A DNA stretch of 64,000 nt, taken from Symsagittifera roscoffensis. Lineage: Eukaryota; Xenacoelomorpha; Acoela; Convolutidae. Below are positions 32,114-42,516 of this stretch, in pieces. Below the pieces are notes generated by a model. That model had not been told where the DNA came from. It did no database searches and saw nothing but the letters and a program-made list of their open reading frames with translations. How positions within the stretch are numbered: the stretch's first letter is position 1; each line of letters begins with the position of its first letter. The DNA is taken from NCBI RefSeq assembly GCF_963678635.1, contig NC_087063.1, forward strand, positions 63,223,290-63,287,289. Direction: 5' to 3'. A program made the position numbers and the translations under genes.

Positions 32114-32875
32114 TTAATAGGAAAACTTTTGAAATTTTAAAGTCAAAACAACTTTTCCTGTGGTACCTGTCTATTGGTTTCTGTTCGTATGTTTATCGCA
32201 ATGCTCTGGATGTTACTCACGAGGAGTTTTTTATTCTATGTTGCAAAAAATTTTGCGATGTACAGGTTCAATGCTGCAGGCGTAACTGTTTTTCACACGT
32301 CCTTTAGTATCAAAGACTCTAAGCAAGGATGCTTTGGTTTCACCCACAACATGAAAATGAATTATGTCCAACTAGATAAATATCATTTGGGTTCCAGCGG
32401 AGATATCAACAGGGTAGTCGGAGATGAGGTTTTGGGATGTGAGAGTGCTATGGATTTGACTGGATTCTTTAAAGCAGATATGGTAACCCGTTCCATCTCT
32501 TAAACGTTGAAACCTGGACTCTTAAAGCTAATGCCCTCCCAAAATGCATTCAAATTGAAAGATGTTTGTTAATGGGATCGATGCTGAAACCTAAATTATC
32601 GAGATCAATTTTCTGAATAGTTTCTCGACTTCATCGTATCGACCCTTTTTGATTTCACCTATCTCTCCAATATATGATCTGGATGTTTTATCTTTTGACA
32701 ATTTTAGACTTGCTTTAAGTTTGTCTTTTTTGTGGTACACTGTTTTAGTATCTGTTACATTATTAAATTGAGTGGAAAACTTTATTTCTTGCAGGTCGAT
32801 ATATTCACTCAGCGGATTTATAAAACTGGCTAGCGAGTTGTCAATAAAGATATTCATTAATGCTAACGACACCAA
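32114..32875 (-). pseudogene. Polinton minor capsid (penton-type) protein, copy 1
   Basis: The ORF 32875-32591 contains MNIFIDNSLASFINPLSEYI, the N-terminal pattern (asparagine/phenylalanine strand pairs, then an E.IDL block) of Polinton minor structural proteins. After a shift at 32590 the next part reads LGFSIDPINKH, a stop, and MHFGRALALRVQ. The C-terminal part reads YPVDISAGTQMIFI..LDIIHFHVVGETKASLLRV and ends GKVVLTLKFQKFSY at the stop 32114. Several in-frame stops are present. Plus-strand ORFs of 82 and 109 aa over the same span are shadows. Role: vertex or cement protein of the predicted particle; which of these is uncertain. Confidence 0.72.
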
Positions 32876-32923
32876 TGTAGTAGTATAGGAATCTTTGTCA
32901 CCTCCAAAGTTGCTAGAAATTGT

Positions 32924-33830
32924 TTAGTTTGACCCTTTTTTTTCCAATCTTCTGATTGGTACGGGCTCATAAAGTTAACCCTCTATTGGTTCCTTATTAG
33001 AGTCGATAAGATTATAAATTGGTGGGTTTTTTGTTGGAAAGTCAAATAATTCAAAAACTTTGTCAATGAAGGATTGTTTTAAACCTTTTTGAAAGGGATG
33101 TCAATTTTTGCTGCTCTAACAAAATCGCCAAGGTAGAGCTCCGTTCGGTGAACTAGTTTCAATGATTGTTCCGCTCGTAATGAAATTAGACGTAGAACAT
33201 CCTTTTTTTGTCACTTTTTTGGGGGCTCATCTGCTGACGCGGTATGTTCTCGAATTTATTGTGTTGACAAAATCTTGAAGCTTATCAATGTAAGAGAAGG
33301 TCCATTTGTCCTCCAAATACTTATAAATTGAAATATTTAGTGATTTAATGTTCCTCTCGGGGATTTTTTCACGCTCTGTTATATATGTTTCGATGTTTTT
33401 CTGACTTAAACTTTTGAATGACACCATGAACCCGTGCCTTTATCTACCCAGACTTTTTGTGGCTGTTTTGTTTTAATCATTTGTTTGAATGCTTCCACAG
33501 CTGAGGTGGCATACTTTGGTCTCAATGGTTGTACACCTAGATAATGGGACATGCAATCCACTGCAACCATAAGATTTTTAATGTTTTTGTTGTAATCTGC
33601 AAGCTTATCAACATACGCTAGGTCAATTGACCTTATTTCGTCTTTGTCAAAAACTATCACTTTGAGTCGTGGTGTTTTGAGACGAACTGTTCATTGTTTT
33701 GTAGATGCAGGCTCTGTATGTAAAAACAGTTTCACTTGACTTCGGGAAGTTGTTGATTCCTCTTTTAAATTATGTAAACTTCCAAACAATGCTGGACCTT
33801 TACTTGTAAATTTAGTATGATAATTTTTTC
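32924..33830 (-). pseudogene. Polinton retroviral-type integrase, copy 1
   Basis: Minus-strand reading: SLHSLKEES and PRLKVIVFDKDEI, then SIDLAYVDKLADYN (first catalytic Asp), MVAVDCMS, VQPLRPKYATSAVEAFKQM, KVWVDKGTG (second Asp). A one-base frame change follows (33427/33406 overlap), then ERNIKSLNISIYKYLE with the catalytic Glu, then the C-terminal IDKVFELFD..TKNPPIYNLID and FYEP-like end before the stop at 32924. The family has GTEF after the second Asp; here the Glu is replaced by Gly. Role: insertion of the element into host DNA. It is frameshifted, so non-functional. Confidence 0.85.
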
Positions 33831-34055
33831 TTCAGCCGGTGTAATCTTGCCATTTTTTCGTTTTCGTCTTCGTCTTTTCTGTCGTTGCAGAAGTTTAATC
33901 GTTATCGCGCGTTCTGTACAATTCAGAGTCTTCTTCTTCTGCTCCTTTTTCGCTTTTGGTTTTTTGCGCTGCCCGTTTTTTTCACAGTCTGCAACAGTCT
34001 TTCTGATTCTGCGTCTTTTAGTGCTTTTTGAACTGGAACTTAGTGGCGTTTTCAT
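33765..34055 (-). pseudogene. Lys/Arg-rich ORF upstream of integrase, copy 1
   Basis: A 96-residue ORF with an unbroken basic core (KRRRIRKT, QRKKPKAKKEQKKK, RQKRRRRKRKNGK) and a hydrophobic end. It overlaps the integrase N-terminal coding region in a different frame. Three copies (also 38673-38963 and 42166-42456) keep the frame with a few substitutions. It could be a small DNA-binding core protein of the element or a frame-shifted part of an upstream gene. The plus-strand 101-aa ORF over it is a shadow. Confidence 0.4.
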
Positions 34056-34160
34056 GGAAAGAAGGAGGGCTGTAGATGTTGAAGGGGAGTTTGTGAAATC
34101 TCTGCTTCTTTGCTTTTATTGAGCTTGTTCCGTATTCATTGACTGAACCGCGAATTTGGT

Positions 34161-34984
34161 CAAAAATAGTTGTTGGTAAAAACTAAATAAAATAGTATAA
34201 TGCGAGTATTTTCCACAGAGTTTTTTCTATCGATGATAGTGCAAAATCTGTTACTGCCATTTTGCGCTAAATTAGGTTAGCCTCAGTGATTTCAACACGG
34301 TAATGTTTATCATCTCTATTCTCGTACATAATGACAAAGCCATTAGGAAATCGTCTCAGAGAAAGTCTTATTGTAACACCGCTGATGAGATGATCGTCAC
34401 ACGATAAAAAATCACACGCATTTTTGCCAAACAGACGGAAATCGCTTGATGCAGCTACGATTCGCTTACGTTCCGCAACATCTTCAGCTCGCCCGCCCAC
34501 TAGCACCATCAATATCTGATGAATTATCTTCATAATCATAACCTTGACAAGCAAGCCATGCTTTCTTTGCATCAATTCCTTGTGAAAATTCGGTCTCACT
34601 GAAACTCTTATTGTCAAATTGGCATTAGTTGTTGAACTTTTTTTTTTCTCCATTCAGAGACATTGTGCAATTGGAAAATAAAGATGACAGTGGATTTTTA
34701 ACCAAATATGGGGTGTCTCGTTATATTACCACTGTAGCATGAGTTTGCAGTTCTTTATCATGATTTTGAACAGTGCGTGCTACAATCGCCAAGCGAGTTC
34801 GTTAAAGATCGATAGATTTAATTCTGTCTCCTAAAATTTCAAATTCGAGCATGGGACCATCAGGTAAGTAAGATGGATCAATTTTTTGAGTGAATAAATT
34901 TTCAAGTGTAACGAGTTGCGGAGTTTTTTCATATAAATCTAATGAGCTGTGAGTTGCTTTAGTTGGTAATAAAATGGAAATCAC
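34161..34984 (-). pseudogene. Major capsid protein, copy 2 (lacks C-terminal half)
   Basis: Same N-terminus (34984) and middle ORF (34653-34267) as copy 1, with a 4-base longer T run at about 34640 that changes the frame start of the middle ORF. The C-terminal half is replaced by the unit-1 end at 34160. Confidence 0.8.
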
Positions 34985-34989
34985 TTCAT

Positions 34990-35346
34990 ACTTTAGTGAA
35001 AAAATTGGAGCGACTTCTCAGTGGAGTTCGTTTCCTTGGAATTAAAACTTTTGTTTTTCCTTTGGCTGTTGTTGTTGTTGTTGCTTTTTTCCGTTTTCTG
35101 CTCATATGGAACTTGCTGCGTCCAGCTCCAACTTGTTTTTTTCTTGTATTTTTACTGTGTTTTTCAAGGCTTGTTTCGGTTTTTTCTTCCTGGTTGCTAT
35201 ATGTCTTATTTCGGTTGCTGCTTGAGCAAGTAATTCTTTTCCAATAGGTTTCGCTGCTGGTACTATAAATTTCCGAGCTTATGGAAGTGCTACTCGACCA
35301 ATACCCATGGAAACAACACCGATGCCACTACCCCGCTGTCTGTAAT
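34990..35346 (-). pseudogene. pVI-like minor virion protein, copy 2
   Basis: Full-length version of the gene: GHYRQRGSGIG, IGRVALP, the shared in-frame stop, IGKELL, a basic RKKKPKQAL segment, a polyglutamine run (CAA repeat at about 35066-35083) and an IFS ending just before the major capsid start. Two further stops lie beyond the Gln run. Plus-strand Val/Phe/Leu-rich ORFs at 34963-35247 are shadows of this. Confidence 0.65.
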
Positions 35347-35399
35347 GTCACGAGAAGTGAGGCATGGTCGCTTGATTTTGCTAGTACGCCTCCATTATC

Positions 35400-36103
35400 T
35401 TAATAGGAAAACTTTTGAAATTTTAAAGTCAAAACAACTTTTCCTGTGGTACCTGTCTATTGGTTTCTGTTCGTATGTTTACCGCAATGCTCTGGATGTT
35501 ACTCACGAGGAGTTTTTTATTCTATGTTGCAAAAAATTTTGCGATGTACAGGTTCAATGCTGCAGGCGTAACTGTTTTTCACACGTCCTTTTGTATCAAA
35601 GACTCTAAGCAAGGATGCTTTGGTTTCACCCACAACATGAAAATGAATTATGTCCAACTAGATAAATATCATTTGGGTTCCAGCGGAGATATCAACAGGG
35701 TAGTCGGAGATGAGGTTTTGGGATGTGAGAGTGCTATGGATTTGACTGGATTCTTTAAAGCAGATATGGTAACCCGTTCCATCTCTTAAACGGTGAAACC
35801 TGGACTCTTAAAGCTAATGCCCTCCCAAAATGCATTCAAATTGAAAGATGTTTGTTAATGGGATCGATGCTGAAACCTAAATTATCGAGATCAATTTTCT
35901 GAATAGTTTCTCGACTTCATCGTATCGACCCTTTTTGATTTCACCTATCTCTCCAATATATGATCTGGATGTTTTATCTTTTGACAATTTTAGACTTGCT
36001 TTAAGTTTGTCTTTTTTGTGGTACACTGTTTTAGTATCTGTTACATTATTAAATTGAGTGGAAAACGTTATTTCTTGCAGGTCGATATATTCACTCAGCT
36101 GAT
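35400..36103 (-). pseudogene. Minor capsid protein, copy 2 (N-terminus removed)
   Basis: Same as copy 1 from LSEYIDLQEI onward, with the same stops. The N-terminal 17 or so codons are cut off by the junction at 36103, where the frame continues upstream into capsid sequence (QLRND). Confidence 0.75.
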
Positions 36104-36619
36104 CGTTCCGCAACATCTTCAGCTCGCCCGCCCACTAGCACCATCAATATCTGATGAATTATCTTCATAATCATAACCTTGACAAGCAAGCCATGCTTTC
36201 TTTGCATCAATTCCTTGTGAAAATTCGGTCTCACTAAAACTCTTATTGTCAAATTGGCATTAGTTGTTGAACTTTTTTTTTTCTCCATTCAGAGACATTG
36301 TGCAATTGGAAAATAAAGATGACAGTGGATTTTTAACCAAATATGGGGTGTCTCGTTATATTACCACTGTAGCATGAGTTTGCAGTTCTTTATCATGATT
36401 TTGAACAGTGCGTGCTACAATCGCCAAGCGAGTTCGTTAAAGATCGATAGATTTAATTCTGTCTCCTAAAATTTCAAATTCGAGCATGGGACCATCAGGT
36501 AAGTAAGATGGATCAATTTTTTGAGTGAATAAATTTTCAAGTGTAACGAGTTGCGGAGTTTTTTCATATAAATCTAATGAGCTGTGAGTTGCTTTAGTTG
36601 GTAATAAAATGGAAATCAC
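36104..36619 (-). pseudogene. Major capsid protein, copy 3 (C-terminally cut)
   Basis: N-terminus at 36619 and the LFSNCTMSLNGE segment are present. The gene is cut at 36104 after the VGGRAEDVAER block, where it joins minor capsid sequence. It lacks the CDFLSCDD block seen in copies 1 and 2. Confidence 0.8.
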
Positions 36620-36624
36620 TTCAT

Positions 36625-36981
36625 ACTTTAGTGAAAAAATTGGAGCGACTTCTCAGTGGAGTTCGTTTCCTTGGAATTAAAACTTTTGTTTTTCCTTTGG
36701 CTGTTGTTGTTGTTGTTGCTTTTTTCCGTTTTCTGCTCATATGGAACTTGCTGCGTCCAGCTCCAACTTGTTTTTTTCTTGTATTTTTACTGTGTTTTTC
36801 AAGGCTTGTTTCGGTTTTTTCTTCCTGGTTGCTATATGTCTTATTTCGGTTGCTGCTTGAACAAGTAATTCTTTTCCAATAGGTTTCGCTGCTGGTACTA
36901 TAAATTTCCGAGCTTATGGAAGTGCTACTCGACCAATACCCATGGAAACAACACCGATGCCACTACCCCGCTGTCTGTAAT
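36625..36981 (-). pseudogene. pVI-like minor virion protein, copy 3
   Basis: Same content as copy 2, including the in-frame stop after GRVALP and the CAA-encoded Gln run (about 36701-36718). Confidence 0.65.
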
Positions 36982-37034
36982 GTCCCGAGAAGTGAGGCAT
37001 GGTCGCTTGTTTTTGCTAGTACGCCTCCATTATC

Positions 37035-37796
37035 TTAAAAGGAAAACTTTTGAAATTTTAAAGTCAAAACAACTTTTCCTGTGGTACCTGTCTATTGGTT
37101 TCTGTTCGTATGTTTACCGCAATGCTCTGGATGTTACTCACGAGGAGTTTTTTATTCTATGTTGCAAAAAATTTTGCGATGTACAGGTTCAATGCTGCAG
37201 GCGTAACTGTTTTTCACACGTCCTTTAGTATCAAAGACTCTAAGCAAGGATGCTTTGGTTTCACCCACAACATGAAAATGAATTATGTCCAACTAGATAA
37301 ATATCATTTGGGTTCCAGCGGAGATATCAACAGGGTAGTCGGAGATGAGGTTTTGGGATGTGAGAGTGCTATGGATTTGACTGGATTTTTTAAAGCAGAT
37401 ATGGTAACCCGTTCCATCTCTTAAACGTTGAAACCTGGACTCTTAAAGCTAATGCCCTCCCAAAATGCATTCAAATTGAAAGATGTTTGTTAATGGGATC
37501 GATGCTGAAACCTAAATTATCGAGATCAATTTTCTGAATAGTTTCTCGACTTCATCGTATCGACCCTTTTTGATTTCACCTATCTCTCCAATATATGATC
37601 TGGATGTTTTATCTTTTGACAATTTTAGACTTGCTTTAAGTTTGTCTTTTTTGTGGTACACTGTTTTAGTATCTGTTACATTATTAAATTGAGTGGAAAA
37701 CGTTATTTCTTGCAGGTCTATATATTCACTCAGCGGATTTATAAAACTGGCTAGCGAGTTGTCAATAAAGATATTCATTAATGCTAACGACACCAA
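37035..37796 (-). pseudogene. Minor capsid protein, copy 3 (full span)
   Basis: Spans the same N- and C-termini as copy 1, with the same frame break after KLISII and the same later stops. Differences from copy 1 are single bases (for example TTAAAAGG instead of TTAATAGG at the stop). Confidence 0.75.
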
Positions 37797-37844
37797 TGTA
37801 GTAGTATAGGAATCTTTGTCACCTCCAAAGTTGCTAGAAATTGT

Positions 37845-38738
37845 TTAGTTTGACCCCTTTTTTTTCCAACCTTCTGATTGGTACGGGCTCATAAAGTTAA
37901 CCCTCTATTGGTTCCTTATTAGAGTCGATAAGATTATAAATTGGTGGGTTTTTTGTTGGAAAGTCAAATAATTCAAAAACTTTGTCAATGAAGGATTGTT
38001 TTAAACCTTTTTGAAAGGGATGTCAATTTTTGCTGCTCTAACAAAATCGCCAAGGTAGAGCTCCGTTCGGTGAACTAGTTTCAATGATTGTTCCGCTCGT
38101 AATGAAATCCTTTTTTTGTCACTTTTTTGGGGGCTCATCTGCTGACGCGGTATGTTCTCGAATTTATTGTGTTGACAAAATCTTGAAGCTTATCAATGTA
38201 AGAGGAGGTCCATTTGTCCTCCAAATACTTATAAATCGAAATATTTAGTGATTTAATGTTCCTCTCGGGGACTTTTTCACGCTCTGTTATATATGTTTCG
38301 ATGTTTTTCTGACTTAAACTTTTGAATGACCCCATGAACCCGTGCCTTTATCTACCCAGACTTTTTGTGGCTGTTTTGTTTTAATCATTTGTTTGAATGC
38401 TTCCACAGCTGAGGTGGCATACTTTGGTCTCAATGGTTGTACACCTAGATAGCGGGACATGCAATCCACTGCAACCATAAGATTTTTAATGTTTTTGTTG
38501 TAATCTGCAAGCTTATCAACATACGCTAGGTCAATTGACCATATTTCGTCTTTGTCAAAAACTATCACTTTGAGTCGTGGTGTTTTGCGACGAACTGTTC
38601 ATTGTTTTGTAGATGCAGGCTCTGTATGTAAAAACAGTTTCACTTGACTTCGGGAAGTTGTTGATTCCTCTTTTAAACTATGTAAACTTCCAAACAATGC
38701 TGGACCTTTACTTGTAAATTTAGTATGATAATTTTTTC
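37845..38738 (-). pseudogene. Integrase, copy 2
   Basis: Same motifs and same frame break as copy 1 (ORFs 38568-38314 and 38335-38135). A 13-bp deletion at about 38108 removes part of the C-terminal domain. IWSIDLAYVDK here has Trp where copy 1 has Arg; Trp is the usual residue in the family, so copy 1 carries the change. Confidence 0.85.
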
Positions 38739-38963
38739 TTCAGCCGGTGTAATCTTGCCATTTTTTCGTTTTCGTCTTCGTCTTTTCTGTCGTTGCAGAA
38801 CTTTAATCGTTATCGGGCGTTCTGTACAATTCAGAGTCTTCTTCTTCTGCTCCTTTTTCGCGTTTGGTTTTTTGCGCTGCCCGTTTTTTTCACAGTCTGC
38901 AACAGTCTTTCTGATTCTGCGTCTTTTAGTGCTTTTTGAACTGGAACTTAGTGGCGTTTTCAT
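38673..38963 (-). pseudogene. Lys/Arg-rich ORF, copy 2
   Basis: 96 residues, four substitutions relative to 33765-34055 (for example KPNAKK, ERPITIKV). Open in the same frame. Confidence 0.4.
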
Positions 38964-39023
38964 GGAAAGAAGGAGGGCTGTAGATGTTGAAGGGGAGTTT
39001 GTGAAATCTCTGCTTCTTTGCTT

Positions 39024-39319
39024 TTATTGAGCTTGTTCCGTATTCATTGACTGAACCGCGAATTTGGCATAGTTGTTCTTTACCATCTGCTGGTTAAGTT
39101 TGAAGGACCTCCAAATCAGTATAAAAGCAGGGTTGTAAAGTTTGTTGGTTTTTTGCAGTAAATCATACAAAAAATTTGATGCCTTAAGACGGGTTAGAAA
39201 CTTTATCAACGTAAAACTCTTCCTTTTCTTTGTTTCATATTAGTCGCTCTGATATTATGATATTTTCCAAAACTTTTTCCGCAAGCTTAAGTTTTTTTTC
39301 GTCTATGAGTTCTAATTGT
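39024..39319 (-). pseudogene. Unknown upstream ORF, copy 1 (truncated)
   Basis: The 61-aa ORF (39209-39024; LKASNFLYDLLQKTNKLY) and part of the preceding ORF. It is identical to 42517-42702 and is cut at 39319 by the tandem junction. No recognised family. Confidence 0.4.
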
Positions 39320-39584
39320 AATTGAAAGATGTTTGTTAATGGGATCGATGCTGAAACCTAAATTATCGAGATCAATTTTCTGAATAGTTTCTCGACTTCA
39401 TCGTATCGACCCTTTTTGATTTCACCTATCTCTCCAATATATGATCTGGATGTTTTATCTTTTGACAATTTTAGACTTGCTTTAAGTTTGTCTTTTTTGT
39501 GGTACACTGTTTTAGTATCTGTTACATTATTAAATTGAGTGGAAAACGTTATTTCTTGCAGGTCGATATATTCACTCAGCGGAT
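39320..39584 (-). pseudogene. Minor capsid protein, copy 4 (internal fragment)
   Basis: Only the LSEYIDLQEI to KLISII segment and the following IDPINKH remain, between the tandem junction at 39320 and the capsid junction at 39584. Confidence 0.7.
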
Positions 39585-40099
39585 CGTTCCGCAACATCTT
39601 CAGCTCGCCCGCCCACTAGCACCATCAATATCTGATGAATTATCTTCATAATCATAACCTTGACAAGCAAGCCATGCTTTCTTTGCATCAATTCCTTGTG
39701 AAAATTCGGTCTCACTGAAACTCTTATTGTCAAATTGGCATTAGTTGTTGAACTTTTTTTTTTCTCCATTCAGAGACATTGTGCAATTGGAAAATAAAGA
39801 TGACAGTGGATTTTTAACCAAATATGGGGTGTCTCGTTATATTACCACTGTAGCATGAGTTTGCAGTTCTTTATCATGATTTTGAACAGTGCGTGCTACA
39901 ATCGCCAAGCGAGTTCGTTAAAGATCGATAGATTTAATTCTGTCTCCTAAAATTTCAATTCGAGCATGGGACCATCAGGTAAGTAAGATGGATCAATTTT
40001 TTGAGTGAATAAATTTTCAAGTGTAACGAGTTGCGGAGTTTTTTCATATAAATCTAATGAGCTGTGAGTTGCTTTAGTTGGTAATAAAATGGAAATCAC
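39585..40099 (-). pseudogene. Major capsid protein, copy 4
   Basis: Same as copy 3, plus a one-base deletion at about 39957 (TTTCAATTCG for TTTCAAATTCG) that breaks the N-terminal frame, which is why the 60-aa N-terminal ORF seen in the other copies is absent here. Confidence 0.78.
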
Positions 40100-40104
40100 T
40101 TCAT

Positions 40105-40461
40105 ACTTTAGTGAAAAAATTGGAGCGACTTCTCAGTGGAGTTCGTTTCCTTGGAAATAAAACTTTTGTTTTTCCTTTGGCTGTTGTTGTTGTTGTTGCT
40201 TTTTTCCGTTTTCTGCTCATATGGAACTTGCTTCGTCCAGCTCCAACTTGTTTTTTTCTTGTATTTTTACTGTGTTTTTCAAGGCTTGTTTCGGTTTTTT
40301 CTTCCTGGTTGCTATATGTCTTATTTCGGTTGCTGCTTGAACAAGTAATTCTTTTCCAATAGGTTTCGCTGCTGGTACTATAAATTTCCGAGCTTATGGA
40401 AGTGCTACTCGACCAATACCCATGGAAACAACACCGATGCCACTACCCCGCTGTCTGTAAT
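40105..40461 (-). pseudogene. pVI-like minor virion protein, copy 4
   Basis: Same as copies 2 and 3 with two or three substitutions; shares the GRVALP-stop lesion. Confidence 0.65.
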
Positions 40462-40514
40462 GTCCCGAGAAGTGAGGCATGGTCGCTTGATTTTGCTAGT
40501 ACGCCTCCATTATC

Positions 40515-41276
40515 TTAATAGGAAAACTTTTGAAATTTTAAAGTCAAAACAACTTTTCCTGTGGTACCTGTCTATTGGTTTCTGTTCGTATGTTTACCGC
40601 AATGCTCTGGATGTTACTCACGAGGAGTTTTTTATTCTATGTTGCAAAAAATTTTGCGATGTACAGGTTCAATGCTGCAGGCGTAACTGTTTTTCACACG
40701 TCCTTTAGTATCAAAGACTCTAAGCAAGGATGCTTTGGTTTCACCCACAACATGAAAATGAATTATGTCCAACTAGATAAATATCATTTGGGTTCCAGCG
40801 GAGATATCAACAGGGTAGTCGGAGATGAGGTTTTGGGATGTGAGAGTGCTATGGATTTGACTGGATTCTTTAAAGCAGATATGGTAACCCGTTCCATCTC
40901 TTAAACGTTGAAACCTGGACTCTTAAAGCTAATGCCCTCCCAAAATGCATTCAAATTGAAAGATGTTTGTTAATGGGATCGATGCTGAAACCTAAATTAT
41001 CGAGATCAATTTTCTGAATAGTTTCTCGACTTCATCGTATCGACCCTTTTTGATTTCACCTATCTCTCCAATATATGATCTGGATGTTTTATCTTTTGAC
41101 AATTTTAGACTTGCTTTAAGTTTGTCTTTTTTGTGGTACACTGTTTTAGTATCTGTTACATTATTAAATTGAGTGGAAAACGTTATTTCTTGCAGGTCGA
41201 TATATTCACTCAGCGGATTTATAAAACTGGCTAGCGAGTTGTCAATAAAGATATTCATTAATGCTAACGACACCAA
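40515..41276 (-). pseudogene. Minor capsid protein, copy 5 (full span)
   Basis: Full-span copy adjacent to integrase copy 3; same lesions as the others. Confidence 0.75.
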
Positions 41277-41324
41277 TGTAGTAGTATAGGAATCTTTGTC
41301 ACCTCCAAAGTTGCTAGAAATTGT

Positions 41325-42231
41325 TTAGTTTGACCCTTTTTTTTCCAACCTTCTGATTGGTACGGGCTCATAAAGTTAACCCTCTATTGGTTCCTTATTA
41401 GAGTCGATAAGATTATAAATTGGTGGGTTTTTTGTTGGAAAGTCAAATAATTCAAAAACTTTGTCAATGAAGGATTGTTTTAAACCTTTTTGAAAGGGAT
41501 GTCAATTTTTGCTGCTCTAACAAAATCGCCAAGGTAGAGCTCCGTTCGGTGAACTAGTTTCAATGATTGTTCCGCTCGTAATGAAATTAGACGTAGAACA
41601 TCCTTTTTTTGTCACTTTTTTGGGGGCTCATCTGCTGACGCGGTATGTTCTCGAATTTATTGTGTTGACAAAATCTTGAAGCTTATCAATGTAAGAGAAG
41701 GTCCATTTGTCCTCCAAATACTTATAAATTGAAATATTTAGTGATTTAATGTTCCTCTCGGGGACTTTTTCACGCTCTGTTATATATGTTTCGATGTTTT
41801 TCTGACTTAAACTTTTGAATGACCCCATGAACCCGTGCCTTTATCTACCCAGATTTTTTGTGGCTGTTTTGTTTTAATCATTTGTTTGAATGCTTCCACA
41901 GCTGAGGTGGCATACTTTGGTCTCAATGGTTGTACACCTAGATAGCGGGACATGCAATCCACTGCAACCATAAGATTTTTAATGTTTTTGTTGTAATCTG
42001 CAAGCTTATCAACATACGCTAGGTCAATTGACCATATTTCGTCTTTGTCAAAAACTATCACTTTGAGTCGTGGTGTTTTGCGACGAACTGTTCATTGTTT
42101 TGTAGATGCAGGCTCTGTATGTAAAAACAGTTTCACTTGACTTCGGGAAGTTGTTGATTCCTCTTTTAAACTATGTAAACTTCCAAACAATGCTGGACCT
42201 TTACTTGTAAATTTAGTATGATAATTTTTTC
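41325..42231 (-). pseudogene. Integrase, copy 3
   Basis: Same motifs as copies 1 and 2 (ORFs 42061-41807 and 41828-41628), same frame break after the second catalytic Asp and same GTG in place of GTE. It keeps the 13 bp deleted in copy 2. Confidence 0.85.
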
Positions 42232-42456
42232 TTCAGCCGGTGTAATCTTGCCATTTTTTCGTTTTCGTCTTCGTCTTTTCTGTCGTTGCAGAACTTTAAT
42301 CGTTATCGGGCGTTCTGTACAATTCAGAGTCTTCTTCTTCTGCTCCTTTTTCGCGTTTGGTTTTTTGCGCTGCCCGTTTTTTTCACAGTCTGCAACAGTC
42401 TTTCTGATTCTGCGTCTTTTAGTGTTTTTTGAACTGGAACTTAGTGGCGTTTTCAT
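42166..42456 (-). pseudogene. Lys/Arg-rich ORF, copy 3
   Basis: Matches copy 2 with one substitution (SKNTKRRR). Confidence 0.4.
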
Positions 42457-42516
42457 GGAAAGAAGGAGGGCTGTAGATGTTGAAGGGGAGTTTGTGAAAT
42501 CTCTGCTTCTTTGCTT

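Larger units (their letters stand above)
31018..34160 (-). repeat. Amplified capsid-integrase cassette, unit 1 (3143 bp)
   Basis: From CAAAAATAGTTGTTGG at 31018 the sequence restarts at 34161. The unit holds most of the major capsid gene, the pVI-like gene, the minor capsid gene, integrase and the basic ORF. It is nearly identical to the later units, apart from a 139-bp deletion at 31858 with TTG microhomology. Confidence 0.9.
34161..36103 (-). repeat. Amplified cassette, unit 2 (truncated)
   Basis: Restarts at the equivalent of 31018 and runs to 36103, where the minor capsid gene is abruptly joined to the middle of the major capsid gene (CTCAGCTGAT|CGTTCCGC). Integrase and the basic ORF are therefore absent from this unit. 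Confidence 0.9.
35839..39319 (-). repeat. Amplified cassette, 3.48 kb tandem unit A
   Basis: An exact head-to-tail duplicate with 39320-42812: offsets are 3480-3481 bp up to about 38100 and 3493 after a 13-bp deletion at 38108. It starts at ATTGAAAGATGTTTG within the minor capsid gene and ends in an upstream ORF (TTCTAATTGTAAT). It includes the minor/major capsid junction, so that junction occurs twice. Confidence 0.92.

Noticed and set aside
32059-32503. Plus-strand ORFs of 82 and 109 aa, repeated at 35345-35789, 36980-37424 and 40460-40904
   Set aside because: The minus strand here encodes the C-terminal part of the Polinton minor capsid protein and the start of the pVI-like gene with family motifs. 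The plus ORFs are shadows repeated only because the cassette is amplified.
33817-34122. Plus-strand 101-aa Phe-rich ORF (also at 38725 and 42218)
   Set aside because: It is the complement of the Lys/Arg-rich minus ORF; runs of Phe come from the AAG/AAA codons opposite.
34963-35247. Plus-strand Leu/Val-rich ORFs that look like membrane proteins (also at 36598 and 40078)
   Set aside because: They lie over the pVI-like gene; the Val/Leu run is the complement of the CAA glutamine repeat.
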